A program made the position numbers and the translations under genes. This document shows positions 45,279 through 53,779 of a DNA stretch of 64,000 nt, piece after piece (position 1 is the first letter of the stretch; each line of letters begins with the position of its first letter). Origin of the DNA: Armatimonadota bacterium (lineage in GTDB: Bacteria > Armatimonadota > Fimbriimonadia > Fimbriimonadales > Fimbriimonadaceae). The notes beneath the pieces were generated by a model that saw only the letters and a program-made list of their open reading frames with translations, did no database searches and had not been told where the DNA came from. The stretch spans positions 744,001 through 808,000 of the forward strand of contig JAFLBD010000001.1 of NCBI GenBank assembly GCA_017303935.1, written 5' to 3'.

Positions 45279-45311
45279 AGCCCCCCTGTCGAAGCAACAG
45301 GGGGGCTATTT
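45279..45311. terminator. Bidirectional terminator between convergent genes
   Basis: A perfect 11-bp stem (AGCCCCCCTGT with ACAGGGGGGCT) and 7-nt loop. On the plus strand ATTTGTTTT follows; on the minus strand TTTTTTAAT follows, so it can stop both the anti-sigma and the acyl-CoA dehydrogenase transcripts. Confidence 0.85.
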
Positions 45312-45324
45312 GTTTTCGCTCGTG

Positions 45325-46515
45325 TCAGGCGAAAGGATGTGTTGGCAAAGTTTTGGCGAGTGGTCGATCAGCGCGATATCCGAGCTCGTATTCCGCTTGC
45401 ATGATCGTGTGAATCTCGTGAGTTCCTTCGTAGATCATCGCTCCTCGGCTGTTTCGGAAGTACCGTTCCACTGGGAATTCATCGCAGAATCCGTTAGCGC
45501 CGTGGATTTCAATCGCCTTGTTGGCGGCATCAAACGCGGCTTCACAGTTCACCCACTTTGCCATGCTGCATTCTCGTGTGTGTCGTAATCCCTTGTTCTT
45601 CATCCAGCCCACTTGGTAGTAGAGAAGTCGCCCGATGTCTCGGCCCTTCGCCATGCTCGCGATCATTTGCTGGACGAGCTGCTTCTTACCAATAGGTTCG
45701 CCGCCTGCCATGCGCTGATTTGAATACGCATTGCAAGCATCAAGACAGGCGGTGATGATTCCGACGGCGCCGCTGGCCACGGTGTACCGGCCATGATCGA
45801 GCGCAGACATCGCTACTTTGAATCCGTCGCCTTCTTCACCCAGCATGCAATCCTTGTGGACGCGCATGTCCGAGAAAGTGATTTCGCCTGTGTTGCCCGC
45901 GCGCACGCCGAGCTTGCCTTTGATGGCTGCACTGCCGAATCCAGGCGTCGTGCGATCCACGATAAACGCGGCGTAAGGTGCCTTGGCATCGGTGTTTGCG
46001 AGGCGAGAAATTACTAGGAACTGGTCGGCGTAGTCGGCCAAGCTGATCCAGATCTTGCTGCCATTCAAAACGTAGTGGTCTCCGTCCTTGGTGGCAGTTG
46101 TCTTGAGGTTGCTTGCGTCGGAGCCTGCATTGGGTTCGGTGAGGCCGAATCCAGCAAATCGCTTTCCGGCTGCAAGGTCTGGAAGCCATCGTTGTTGCTG
46201 CTCCGGTGTGCCCCATTGCATCAAGGTCATGCTGTGCAAGCCAACATGGACGCTCATCGCGACGCGAGCCGTGGAATCCGCGCGCTCAAGTTCTTCGCAA
46301 GCGATCCCCAAGCTGATGTAATCGGCGCCCATGCCGCCAAACTTTTCTGGGACGCAGACTCCTAAGAACCCGGCGCTGCCGAGTTTCTCCAGCATGCCTT
46401 TGTCCGATTTGTGTTCGCGGTCACGTTCGGCGAGGCCGGGCAAAACCTCTTGTTGGCCAAACTTATAGGCCGATTCTCGAATCAATTCGTGTTCTTGCGT
46501 CAGGGCAAAATCCAT
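45325..46515 (-). CDS. Acyl-CoA dehydrogenase
   Basis: 396 residues, the normal length for a short/medium-chain or butyryl-CoA dehydrogenase. It has the N-terminal helical domain (DFALTQEHELIRESAYKF), FAD and substrate signatures FGLTEPNAGSDASN and YVLNGSKIWIS, and the catalytic glutamate in GAMIYEGTHEIHTIMQAEYELG. Distinct from the 540-residue acyl-CoA dehydrogenase at 7.8 kb. No electron-transfer flavoprotein gene is near. The chain-length specificity cannot be told. Confidence 0.93.
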   Translation of the reverse strand: MDFALTQEHELIRESAYKFGQQEVLPGLAERDREHKSDKGMLEKLGSAGFLGVCVPEKFGGMGADYISLGIACEELERADSTARVAMSVHVGLHSMTLMQWGTPEQQQRWLPDLAAGKRFAGFGLTEPNAGSDASNLKTTATKDGDHYVLNGSKIWISLADYADQFLVISRLANTDAKAPYAAFIVDRTTPGFGSAAIKGKLGVRAGNTGEITFSDMRVHKDCMLGEEGDGFKVAMSALDHGRYTVASGAVGIITACLDACNAYSNQRMAGGEPIGKKQLVQQMIASMAKGRDIGRLLYYQVGWMKNKGLRHTRECSMAKWVNCEAAFDAANKAIEIHGANGFCDEFPVERYFRNSRGAMIYEGTHEIHTIMQAEYELGYRADRPLAKTLPTHPFA

Positions 46516-46542
46516 GCCCTAGAGTGTACCTTTCGCAACGAA

Positions 46543-46577
46543 ATCGGGCCAAATCCTGAATGGGGATTTGGCCCGAT
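46543..46577 (-). terminator. Terminator-like stem after the triple-repeat gene
   Basis: A perfect 14-bp stem (ATCGGGCCAAATCC with GGATTTGGCCCGAT) and 7-nt loop lies between the triple-repeat gene and the acyl-CoA dehydrogenase start. On the minus strand the stem is followed by TTTCGTTG, a weak U-run, so termination may be partial. Confidence 0.65.
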
Positions 46578-46596
46578 GGATACCAGTTTATTGAAT

Positions 46597-47754
46597 TTAG
46601 TTGACTGGTTTTCGACCCGTATTCTTGAAATTCAGGATCGTGGTCTTGTTGCTCGAATTGCCTTCAACGCTTCCGACGAGCGAGATGGTGTACAGCCGCT
46701 TTTCTGAAGTCAATTGGACTTTGCCGCTCGCTTTGGTTCGGCGACCATTCGCAGTCTTGACATCCAACGCAATTTCGGTGCCGTTGGTGTATTCCCACCC
46801 GCCTTCGTACCGGATGCGCTCACCGGTTTTTAGGTCGGTGACGATCAGCACGAACTTGCGGTCTCGATTGAGTGCCAGGTCGATGGTATCGGCCTTCAGC
46901 AGAGTCGTTTGCAACCGCGCATCACCTTCACCATACGCAGTGAAGCTCATCGAACTCGGATTTGTATCCGGGCGGCTTGGTCCTCCGCCGTTATCTTCTC
47001 GCTCTCTGCGCCAACTCACATTGAATCGGCCCTCACGACCACTGCCGCTTACATCGAATCCCAGAACGGTGCGATTGTCGGAGCTCAGCATCACTCTGCC
47101 TGATCCGGTAACTGATCGAAGCCCTTCGAAGCTATCGATTTCAACGAGCAAGTCATTTCCGCTTCGGCGGTAAGTGCCTTTGATTGTCCCTGCGTTTGAG
47201 CTGAGAGAAAATTCCCGCTCACGGGTGGCCTTGAACGAAATCCGCGAAATGCTTCCGGTACCTTTTGGCTTCGAATAGCGGCCCGAACCGGTGCCGGAAT
47301 CGGAGAGAGAAATTGCGTTTGAGTTCGATCCGCCGCTTCCACCGTTATCGTCTTCTTTTCGGCTGACGGAGAAATTGGCTTTGAATCGATCGCCTTTTGC
47401 GTAGCCGTCGATCACTCGTACGGAAGAGACACGGCCGTCCGAAACTCCGACAATGACGGTTCCTTCTGCACGGCTGTCGCCATAAGCAGAGCGAATCTCC
47501 ATCTCGTAGTTGTCGCGACCGCTTTCAAACCAACGACCGGTATAGGTCCAGGTTTTTGACCCGATCAGCGACACGCTGCCGCTACCACCGCGAACGTAAT
47601 TGATCGAGATTCGATCAACGCTTAGCGAACCTCCGGCTCGCTCAACCGTTCCACGTCCAGAATATGTGCCCGAAACAAAATCGGACTGTGCCACCGAAAT
47701 GGTGAGCGCCGAAAAAGCAACGACAGCTGTAGTTAGAGTTTTAAAGAGATTCAT
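46597..47754 (-). CDS. Exported protein of three similar beta-domains
   Basis: 385 residues. Signal peptide NLFKTLTTAVVAFSALTISVAQ. Three domains of about 100-110 residues (roughly 25-135, 150-255, 270-383) share the same plan: a small/Gly-rich strand set, a TGxGR-type or EGTV strand, and a basic end such as FKANFSVSRKE or FNVSWRRERE followed by a Gly/Asn/Ser linker. Linkers are NGGSGGSNSN and NGGGPSRPDTN. I do not know the family. AGGAG 6 nt before the ATG. The gene is isolated and likely monocistronic. Confidence 0.7.
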   Translation of the reverse strand: MNLFKTLTTAVVAFSALTISVAQSDFVSGTYSGRGTVERAGGSLSVDRISINYVRGGSGSVSLIGSKTWTYTGRWFESGRDNYEMEIRSAYGDSRAEGTVIVGVSDGRVSSVRVIDGYAKGDRFKANFSVSRKEDDNGGSGGSNSNAISLSDSGTGSGRYSKPKGTGSISRISFKATREREFSLSSNAGTIKGTYRRSGNDLLVEIDSFEGLRSVTGSGRVMLSSDNRTVLGFDVSGSGREGRFNVSWRREREDNGGGPSRPDTNPSSMSFTAYGEGDARLQTTLLKADTIDLALNRDRKFVLIVTDLKTGERIRYEGGWEYTNGTEIALDVKTANGRRTKASGKVQLTSEKRLYTISLVGSVEGNSSNKTTILNFKNTGRKPVN

Positions 47755-47831
47755 TTCGTTCTCCTGCTATTGGATGGTACTAGCTTTCCTCGCGTTACGT
47801 CGCAATAGGTATACAGTCCTACGGTCAGGTT

Positions 47832-48470
47832 GTGCAAAAAATTAGGCTTTCCGAAGATTGCTTGTTGTTTCATGGACTCCAGCCTGGAGTCGCGCCCGCT
47901 GCTGTCGCCCGCCTTGTCGAAAAACTTCCAACAGGATGTATCGAAGTGGTCGGTGCCTTCGAATCCATTGGCTTGTATGGCGAAGTCGACGAAGTGGCTT
48001 GGGAAAGCGCGGTGCTCGATGCGATTCAGGATTCATCGAAGCTGAGCCAACGGGTACACGAATTGCCAGTTTGTTTTGAGCTTGGTCTAGACACGCGGGA
48101 GGTCTGCCAAAGGCTACTCTTGGACGTCGATCAGCTCTCGAAATTGATCTGCGACCAGACGTACACCTGCTTTGCGATTGGCTTTGTCCCTGGATTTCCA
48201 TATTGTTCTGGGTTGCCAAGCATTCTCGAAAACTTGGCGCGGCGCCCAACGCCGAGGGCAAGAGTTCCGTCCGGTTCGGTCGCCATAGCTTCTGGTCAGC
48301 TTGGGATTTATCCCGCAGAAGTTCCGGGAGGATGGAATCTGATTGGCCGAACGCCGTTACAGATCGCCGACGAAGGGACAGACTTTTTCCCAATTTCACC
48401 CGGTGATGCGCTCAAACTCACTCGGATTGGCGAAGCTGAATTTAACCAAATGGTTGGCAAGAAGTTATGA
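47832..48470 (+). CDS. pxpB: 5-oxoprolinase subunit B (KipI-like)
   Basis: One of three subunits of the ATP-dependent 5-oxoprolinase that opens pyroglutamate to glutamate. 212 residues from GTG: LVEKLPTGCIEVVGAFESIGLYGE, HELPVCFELGLDTREVC, the FAIGFVPGFPYCSGLP motif, RRPTPRARVPSGSVAIASGQLGIYPAEVPGGWNLIGRTPL. It is first in pxpB-pxpA-pxpC; ATGA couples it to pxpA. Confidence 0.9.
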   Translation: MQKIRLSEDCLLFHGLQPGVAPAAVARLVEKLPTGCIEVVGAFESIGLYGEVDEVAWESAVLDAIQDSSKLSQRVHELPVCFELGLDTREVCQRLLLDVDQLSKLICDQTYTCFAIGFVPGFPYCSGLPSILENLARRPTPRARVPSGSVAIASGQLGIYPAEVPGGWNLIGRTPLQIADEGTDFFPISPGDALKLTRIGEAEFNQMVGKKL

Positions 48471-49132
48471 AGCTAAACGCGGACATTGGGGAAGGTTTCG
48501 GCGAAGATATCGAATTGCTGGCAGTCATCCAACAGGCCAACATTGGGCTCGGAGAACACGCAGGGAACTCGGATGTCACCCTGATGACAGCGCAATTGTC
48601 GCGGGATGCGGGCGTCGAAATTGGACTTCATCCCGGGTTTCCTGACCGAGAATCGATGGGTCGCCGCGTGCCTTCATTAGAGGAATCTCAGGATTGGATT
48701 GAGAGTTTGGTTGAACAATGCCGGAGAGGCGCATCTGCTATTCCCGATGCGAAATATATCAAACCTCACGGCGCGGCATATTCATTTTTAAGGGTTGACC
48801 ACGACGAGTTTGTCCAATGCATTCGGGATATTGGATTGCCTTTGATGGGAATTCCTGGTTCTAGCATCGAAGCGATTACCAACGAAGCGCGTGTGAGGTT
48901 CATCCGTGAAGGGTTCGTGGAGCGAGGGTATTTGCCGGAATTTAGGGGTCTGATTCCTCGTGGTGAATCTGGTGCAGAACTCGAGGACATTAACCAAATG
49001 GTTAGTCAAGTTCAACAGCTGTCCAAGCTAGGAATCGAGACGTTCTGCATCCACGGAGACCGCCCAGGGGCAGGGAAGTTAGCGCGCCATGTTCGCATCG
49101 CATGCGAAGAAATGGGGTTTGAGTTTTGCTAA
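48467..49132 (+). CDS. pxpA: 5-oxoprolinase subunit A (LamB/YcsF family)
   Basis: 221 residues. LNADIGEGFGEDIELLAVIQQANIGLGEHAGNSDVT matches the LamB/YcsF metal-site start, with GLHPGFPDRESMGRR and KYIKPHGAAYSFL later. It is shorter than the usual 245-255 residues and has GLGEHAGN where the family has ACGFHAGD. The reaction with PxpB/PxpC is pyroglutamate hydrolysis. ATGA overlap upstream and a 7-nt overlap with pxpC. Confidence 0.9.
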   Translation: MKLNADIGEGFGEDIELLAVIQQANIGLGEHAGNSDVTLMTAQLSRDAGVEIGLHPGFPDRESMGRRVPSLEESQDWIESLVEQCRRGASAIPDAKYIKPHGAAYSFLRVDHDEFVQCIRDIGLPLMGIPGSSIEAITNEARVRFIREGFVERGYLPEFRGLIPRGESGAELEDINQMVSQVQQLSKLGIETFCIHGDRPGAGKLARHVRIACEEMGFEFC

Positions 49133-49800
49133 GAGTTTTCCTTCCAACCGATGTTATTGTAATTGTCGGAAAGGCAGTCGGCGGGAGGAGGCGGTTTGGA
49201 GTTCCGATTCGAGGTCCTCTCGATCGGGAGAGTTTTGAATCTGCGATCCAAGCCGTCGGAGCGACTCAGGCTTTTGAGTGTCACGGATACGGCGGGGCTG
49301 AGTTCGTGGCTGAACAGGAGTGCTTTGTTGCGGTCACCGGTGAGCGACGGTTCTCGCAGATCGTTAAATTGGCTGAAGGTGAGCGGTTGCAACTGCCACT
49401 TGGGACTCCAGGAGCAGTGACATATGTTGCATCCGGAACCGAACAATATGATGAGTCGTTGTTGGGATACAAGGCCGAAAACCAAGAAATAAGTGTTCGA
49501 GAAATTGATCCGGTGTTCTGTGGTCGAATTCTAAATATTGAACTTGAAGTTGGAATGAGAAGCGATCGAAAGGGAAGGCTACTCCGAGGGCTGCAGGTCG
49601 GCGCACCAGGTCTGGAGAAGAGCCGGCCAGCAGTTGTAGGCGCGGTGCAGTTGACTCCAGGGGGAGATGTCATCGTTTTGGGGCCGGATGGACCCACGAT
49701 CGGGGGATATGCCCACGTGGCGACGGTGATCCAGGAAGACATTCCAAAACTGGCCCGCGCCGGAATCGGTCACAAAATAACGTTCAAACTCGTAACCTAA
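49126..49800 (+). CDS. pxpC: 5-oxoprolinase subunit C (KipA-like), compact
   Basis: 224 residues from TTG, against about 300-330 in KipA/PxpC proteins. The core motifs are kept: GVPIRGPLDRESFESA (family GVPxGGAMDRxSxxxAN), CFVAVTGERRFSQIV, PLGTPGAVTYVA and the C-terminal GPDGPTIGGYAHVATVIQEDIPKLARAG. Shorter loops explain the difference; the N-terminus is intact. The overlap with pxpA and the shared operon support a functional third subunit. Confidence 0.85.
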   Translation: MLRVFLPTDVIVIVGKAVGGRRRFGVPIRGPLDRESFESAIQAVGATQAFECHGYGGAEFVAEQECFVAVTGERRFSQIVKLAEGERLQLPLGTPGAVTYVASGTEQYDESLLGYKAENQEISVREIDPVFCGRILNIELEVGMRSDRKGRLLRGLQVGAPGLEKSRPAVVGAVQLTPGGDVIVLGPDGPTIGGYAHVATVIQEDIPKLARAGIGHKITFKLVT

Positions 49801-49829
49801 TCTTAATCGGATTCAACTAAAATAACCTC

Positions 49830-51305
49830 ATGTCACACAGTCAAATCAGTCGTCGCGGAATTCTGGGAATTGGTGCCGGTTTGGCAACTTTTGGCCTGCC
49901 TTCGCTGGCCAATTCGGGCTCCCCAAAGTCCCGAAAACCGAAGAAAGCCAAGAACATCATTTATTGTGTTAGCGACGGAATGAGTGCGGGCGTTCCGGCG
50001 TTGTGTGACCAATACATGCGCCAAGAGCATGGCAAGAGCAGTCACTGGATGGAATTCATGCGGCACGAGCAGGCCATTCGTGGGTGCATGATCACCCACT
50101 CACTGAGTTCGCTGGTGACTGATTCTGCTGCGGCAAGCAGTTCATGGGGAAGCGGCGTCCACGTCTGGAATCGGATGCTCAACACGCTGCCCGATAAAAC
50201 CGAATTAAGGCCTCTCTATTCTTTGTTAAGAGAAGAAGCAAAGATGCGGACAGGCTTGGTGACGACTTGTAGCATCACTCACGCAACTCCGGCCGGGTTC
50301 TCCATTTCGCACTGGAGCAGGGCAGAGGAAGCCATCATCGCGGAAAAGTACTTGAAGCTGGGCGTTGACGTGCTGATGGGAGGCGGAGGGAAGTTCTTTA
50401 GCCCAGAATTGCGTGAAAAGTTCATCAAGGCGGGCTACGAAGTCCACACCAACCGGTCAGATTCAGCGAATAGCAAGCAAGGAGGGAAGTTCTTGGGGCT
50501 ATATGCCGATGATCAAATTCCCTACACGATCGACCGGGATAACGACATCAAGCTTGTGAAGGCGGTTCCGACGCTGGCTGAAATGGCCGAAAGCGCCATC
50601 AAGATGCTAGACGGATCACCCGAAGGATTCATTTTGCAGATAGAAGGCGGTCGAGTAGATCACGCCGCGCACGCGAATGACTTCGGCGGCATCCTATTTG
50701 ATCAGATCGCATTTGAAGAAGCAATGCAAGTTGCGCTGAATTACGCAATGAGCCGAGATGACACATTGATCGTTGTGACCAGTGACCACGGCAATTCGAA
50801 TCCTGGATTGATCGGCGCAGGCAATGAGTATTTCGATTCGACCGCAGGACTGAAGACGCCACACAAGATGTCGAAGAGCTATGAAGAGCTAGTGAAACTG
50901 TTCCCGGGCAAGTCCGACGCGGACATTCATGATCTAATTGACATGTATCTCGGAATTTCGCTCGACAAGTCTGGCCTGAAGCTCGTCACCGACGCCGTTG
51001 CCACCGCTGGATCCCTGATCGGAATCGAACAATACCGAACGGTCCATAGCGCGCTGGCGATTGCAACCAGTAACGTAACTCACGTTTGTTGGAGCGGGCG
51101 TCAACACAGCACCGAATACACGATCTTGACGGCGTTCGGGCCGGGCGCGGAAGATTTTGCGGGGCCGAACGAAAACATTTCCGTTTTCAATAAATTGCTG
51201 AGCCACCGAGGAATCAAGCACACGAATCCAACGATGACTTATGAAGAAGGGCTGCGATACAAGGAGACAATCACGGCGCTGAACACAGAAATCTTGTGGG
51301 CATAG
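49830..51305 (+). CDS. phoA: Alkaline phosphatase, Tat-exported
   Basis: 491 residues. Twin-arginine signal SRRGILGIGAGLATFGLP at 8-26. The alkaline phosphatase core follows: NIIYCVSDGMSAGVPALCDQY (metal Asp), DSAAASSSWGSG with the nucleophilic Ser, TCSITHATPAGF, QIEGGRVDHAAHANDF and TSDHGNSNPG, with the GRQHSTEYTI metal histidine near the C-terminus. It is not in the pxp operon's function and starts 29 nt after pxpC. I saw no PHO-box-like sequence upstream. Confidence 0.9.
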   Translation: MSHSQISRRGILGIGAGLATFGLPSLANSGSPKSRKPKKAKNIIYCVSDGMSAGVPALCDQYMRQEHGKSSHWMEFMRHEQAIRGCMITHSLSSLVTDSAAASSSWGSGVHVWNRMLNTLPDKTELRPLYSLLREEAKMRTGLVTTCSITHATPAGFSISHWSRAEEAIIAEKYLKLGVDVLMGGGGKFFSPELREKFIKAGYEVHTNRSDSANSKQGGKFLGLYADDQIPYTIDRDNDIKLVKAVPTLAEMAESAIKMLDGSPEGFILQIEGGRVDHAAHANDFGGILFDQIAFEEAMQVALNYAMSRDDTLIVVTSDHGNSNPGLIGAGNEYFDSTAGLKTPHKMSKSYEELVKLFPGKSDADIHDLIDMYLGISLDKSGLKLVTDAVATAGSLIGIEQYRTVHSALAIATSNVTHVCWSGRQHSTEYTILTAFGPGAEDFAGPNENISVFNKLLSHRGIKHTNPTMTYEEGLRYKETITALNTEILWA

Positions 51306-51356
51306 GGCCGCGTAATCGCCACTAGCCGTGGCAACAATTCAATAGTAACATAATAA

Positions 51357-51379
51357 TGATTATCAGAAAATGATAATCA
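51357..51379. repeat. Pair of TGATNATCA sites
   Basis: TGATTATCA and TGATAATCA, each a 4-1-4 palindrome, lie 14 bp apart with spacer GAAAA and together form a perfect 9-5-9 inverted repeat. It is in the 97-nt gap between phoA and the convergent small membrane gene. Both neighbours end here, so it is not at a promoter of either. Confidence 0.45.
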
Positions 51380-51389
51380 CGGTGGAGAA

Positions 51390-51417
51390 GCCCGGGCTGG
51401 GATTAGCTAGCTCGGGC
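51390..51417 (+). terminator. Possible phoA terminator
   Basis: A 9-bp GC-rich stem (GCCCGGGCT with AGCTCGGGC, one G-U pair) and 10-nt loop followed by GTTTCC. Weak U-run, so low confidence. Its right arm overlaps the last codons of the convergent gene. Confidence 0.35.
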
Positions 51418-51618
51418 GTTTCCGATCTGAGACTCGAGCAAGTTGCAATCCGTTTCACAAATCTTAAAGAGGTCTTCTAGCGTTTCCGTCAACTTGGATT
51501 CGCCATCCTTTGTTTTTGTTGCAATGTAAAGAGCGACGCCCGCGCCAATCGCAATTCCAAATGCGGCCCAGGCGGCCGCGCTGTTCCAATTCTTCTTTGA
51601 ACCGTTGTTGTTCGACAT
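51403..51618 (-). CDS. Small single-helix membrane protein (YtxH-like in layout)
   Basis: 71 residues: a polar N-terminus MSNNNGSKKN, one helix (about 13-31, AAAWAAFGIAIGAGVALYIA), then a charged tail TKTKDGESKLTETLEDLFKICETDC. The layout (short N-terminus, Gly-rich helix, coiled tail) is that of YtxH-type proteins, but no family motif is clear. Divergent from ffh. The gap to ffh holds TACAAT near position 51690 that could be a -10 element, without a good -35. Confidence 0.55.
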   Translation of the reverse strand: MSNNNGSKKNWNSAAAWAAFGIAIGAGVALYIATKTKDGESKLTETLEDLFKICETDCNLLESQIGNARAS

Positions 51619-51702
51619 GAATATCAAAATCCCTTAGTCTCAAGTGTCGGCGAACTTGAAGCAAAGGTTTAGGTTTGATCTGCCCGGTACAATGTCAAAA
51701 AT

Positions 51703-53037
51703 ATGCTGGACAACTTAACCCGACGCTTAGCCCAGGGATTTGCCCGACTGAGGGGCAAGGGGAAGCTGTCTGAAGATGATGTCAACGAGCTCATGAGGGA
51801 AGTTCGGACTGCCCTGCTCGAGGCGGACGTCAACTTCCAGGTCGCCAAGGAGTTTGTGAACTCCGTGAAGGCCGAGGCCGTCGGACAGGACTTTTTTGGA
51901 AGCCTCGATGCCGACCAAACACTGATCAAGATTGTCCGGGACAAGCTGCGCGAGATTCTTGGTGGCGCAGAAACCAAATTTAATTGGAGCTCTTCCCCTC
52001 CGACTGTCGTTTTGATGTGCGGATTGCAAGGCTCCGGTAAGACGACGACGTCTGCAAAACTCTGTGCATGGCTTCAGCGCCAAGGGAAAAAGCCGATGCT
52101 CGCCGCTTGCGACGTCCAGCGTCCAGCGGCAATCAAGCAATTGGAGACCTTGGGGGAGCAGATTGGCGTTCCCGTTTTCGCTTTGCAAGATGGCTCTTCC
52201 CCGCCCCAAATTGCTCAGAAGGCGCTAGAACGCGCGAAATATCTGTTCTGCGATGTTTTGGTGGTGGACACCGCTGGACGATTGACCATTGATGAGGGCT
52301 TGATGGACGAACTCGCCCAGATCTATCGGGCCGTGAGTCCCGATGAGACTTTGTTGGTATTGGATTCGACGACTGGCCAAGAAGCCGTGAATGTGGCAAA
52401 GGCTTTCGACGATCGTTTCAAGCTGACCGGAACGATTTTCACAAAGCTGGATGGCGATACCCGAGGTGGTGCGGTTCTCAGCATCAAGTCTGTGACAGGC
52501 GTTCCCGTGCGATTTATTGGCCTTGGCGAGCAAGTATCTGCGCTGGACCTTTTCTATCCGGAGCGGATGGCGGACCGAATTCTCGGGTTTGGCGACGTTC
52601 TCGGACTGATCGAGCAAGCCGAATTCGCCATTGATCAAAAAGACAAAGATCAGATGCAAGACGCCCTGAAAAAAGGGCAGATGGACTTCAACATGATGCT
52701 CCAGAACTTCCAGATGATGCGGAAGATGGGGCCGATCCAGTCGATCATGAAGAAGATTCCGGGGCTATCGACTGCGCTGCCAGAAGAGGCGTTGAACAGT
52801 ATAAATGATGGTCATGTGAACCGGATTGAAGCAATTATCCTGTCAATGACTCCAAAAGAGCGTGGCAATCCGGATATAATCAATGGTTCGAGGCGGAAAA
52901 GAATTGCCGCTGGCTCGGGTGTGCCTGTCGAAGAGGTGAACCGATTGATCCAGCAGCTTTACGAAACGCGAAAACAATTCAAGCAGTTTTCAAAACTCGA
53001 ACAGCGACTCAAAAAGAACAAGCGATTTAGGAGATAA
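51703..53037 (+). CDS. ffh: Signal recognition particle GTPase Ffh
   Basis: 444 residues. NG domain: N-terminal four-helix part (ARGFARLRGKGKL..), P-loop GLQGSGKTTTSAKL, RPAAIKQL, DTAGRL and TKLDGDTRGG. M domain from about 300 is Met-rich (MDFNMMLQNFQMMRKMG), with RKRIAAGSGVPVEEVNRL binding 4.5S RNA and signal sequences. It works with FtsY for membrane-protein insertion. First gene of the ribosome-related run. The 4.5S RNA gene is not visible here. Confidence 0.97.
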   Translation: MLDNLTRRLAQGFARLRGKGKLSEDDVNELMREVRTALLEADVNFQVAKEFVNSVKAEAVGQDFFGSLDADQTLIKIVRDKLREILGGAETKFNWSSSPPTVVLMCGLQGSGKTTTSAKLCAWLQRQGKKPMLAACDVQRPAAIKQLETLGEQIGVPVFALQDGSSPPQIAQKALERAKYLFCDVLVVDTAGRLTIDEGLMDELAQIYRAVSPDETLLVLDSTTGQEAVNVAKAFDDRFKLTGTIFTKLDGDTRGGAVLSIKSVTGVPVRFIGLGEQVSALDLFYPERMADRILGFGDVLGLIEQAEFAIDQKDKDQMQDALKKGQMDFNMMLQNFQMMRKMGPIQSIMKKIPGLSTALPEEALNSINDGHVNRIEAIILSMTPKERGNPDIINGSRRKRIAAGSGVPVEEVNRLIQQLYETRKQFKQFSKLEQRLKKNKRFRR

Positions 53038-53041
53038 ATTA

Positions 53042-53494
53042 TTGGTTAAGATTCGACTTCAACGAAAAGGCACAAAGGCACGACCTTTCTACCGACTTGT
53101 GGTGACAAAGTCCACTTCTGGTCGAGATGGGGCGTTTGCTGAAATTTTGGGCACCTACAATCCGGTCCCACGAGAAAAGCACATCACTGTCAAGAATGAG
53201 CGCGCTCTCTATTGGCTCATGAACGGCGCAGAACCTACAGAAACCGCTGCCGTTTTGCTCAAGAAAGCAGGCGTTTTGGACGAGTTTTTCAAGGCTCGCC
53301 CGAATCAAAAGGCAAAGTACAAATTTTTGGATAAGCGTGTTGCAGCTCAATCGGCAAAGTCCGTCATTGAGCAACCTGCTCCAGCTCCAGTTGCTGCTAA
53401 GGAAGAAGCTGCTCCGGTAGAAGCCGCTCCAGCCGAAGAAGTAGCCGCAGTTGAAGAAGCAGCACCCGCAGCTGAAGAAGCCAAGACCGAATAA
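53042..53494 (+). CDS. rpsP: 30S ribosomal protein S16 with acidic/Ala tail
   Basis: Normal S16 in residues 1-85: VKIRLQRKGTKARPFYRLVVTKSTSGRDGAFAEILGTYNP. The total is 150 because about 45 extra residues at the C-terminus are a low-complexity Ala/Glu/Pro/Val tail (PAPAPVAAKEEAAPVEAA...). TTG start with TAGGAGA upstream, 4 nt after ffh. The tail lies outside the conserved fold and probably is disordered. Confidence 0.95.
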   Translation: MVKIRLQRKGTKARPFYRLVVTKSTSGRDGAFAEILGTYNPVPREKHITVKNERALYWLMNGAEPTETAAVLLKKAGVLDEFFKARPNQKAKYKFLDKRVAAQSAKSVIEQPAPAPVAAKEEAAPVEAAPAEEVAAVEEAAPAAEEAKTE

Positions 53495-53503
53495 TCTCCT
53501 GTT

Positions 53504-53743
53504 ATGGATCACGAACAGTTAGTAGATCATTTGGTCAAGTCCATCGTCAGCGAGCCGGAATCGGTTTCCGTCGACGTTCGAAATGAGCGCGGCGATACCG
53601 TTTACTACATTTCGGTTGCTCCCGGAGACGTGGGCAAAATGATCGGCAAAAATGGACGCGTTATCTCTGCTTTGCGTACTTTGGTGAGCGCTGCCGCAGC
53701 AAAGGCTCGGCGCCGAAGCTATGTCAAAGTCAATACGGACTAG
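53504..53743 (+). CDS. khpA: KH-domain RNA-binding protein KhpA
   Basis: 79 residues with a single KH domain: VDVRNERGDTVYYISVAPGDVGKMIGKNGRVISALRTLV, where GKNG is the RNA-binding loop. Together with KhpB it binds many RNAs in Firmicutes; here it occupies the usual place after rpsP. No khpB in the window. Confidence 0.93.
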   Translation: MDHEQLVDHLVKSIVSEPESVSVDVRNERGDTVYYISVAPGDVGKMIGKNGRVISALRTLVSAAAAKARRRSYVKVNTD

Positions 53744-53779
53744 TTCTTGACTTCGAGTCGCAATTCAAAGGCCCCAGAC

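Noticed and set aside
45268-45588. 106-residue plus-strand frame after the anti-sigma gene
   Set aside because: It runs through the terminator and lies opposite a well-supported acyl-CoA dehydrogenase.
51349-51380. Fur or Zur box near phoA end
   Set aside because: The half-sites are in everted order compared with the 7-1-7 consensus and lie at the 3' ends of both neighbours.
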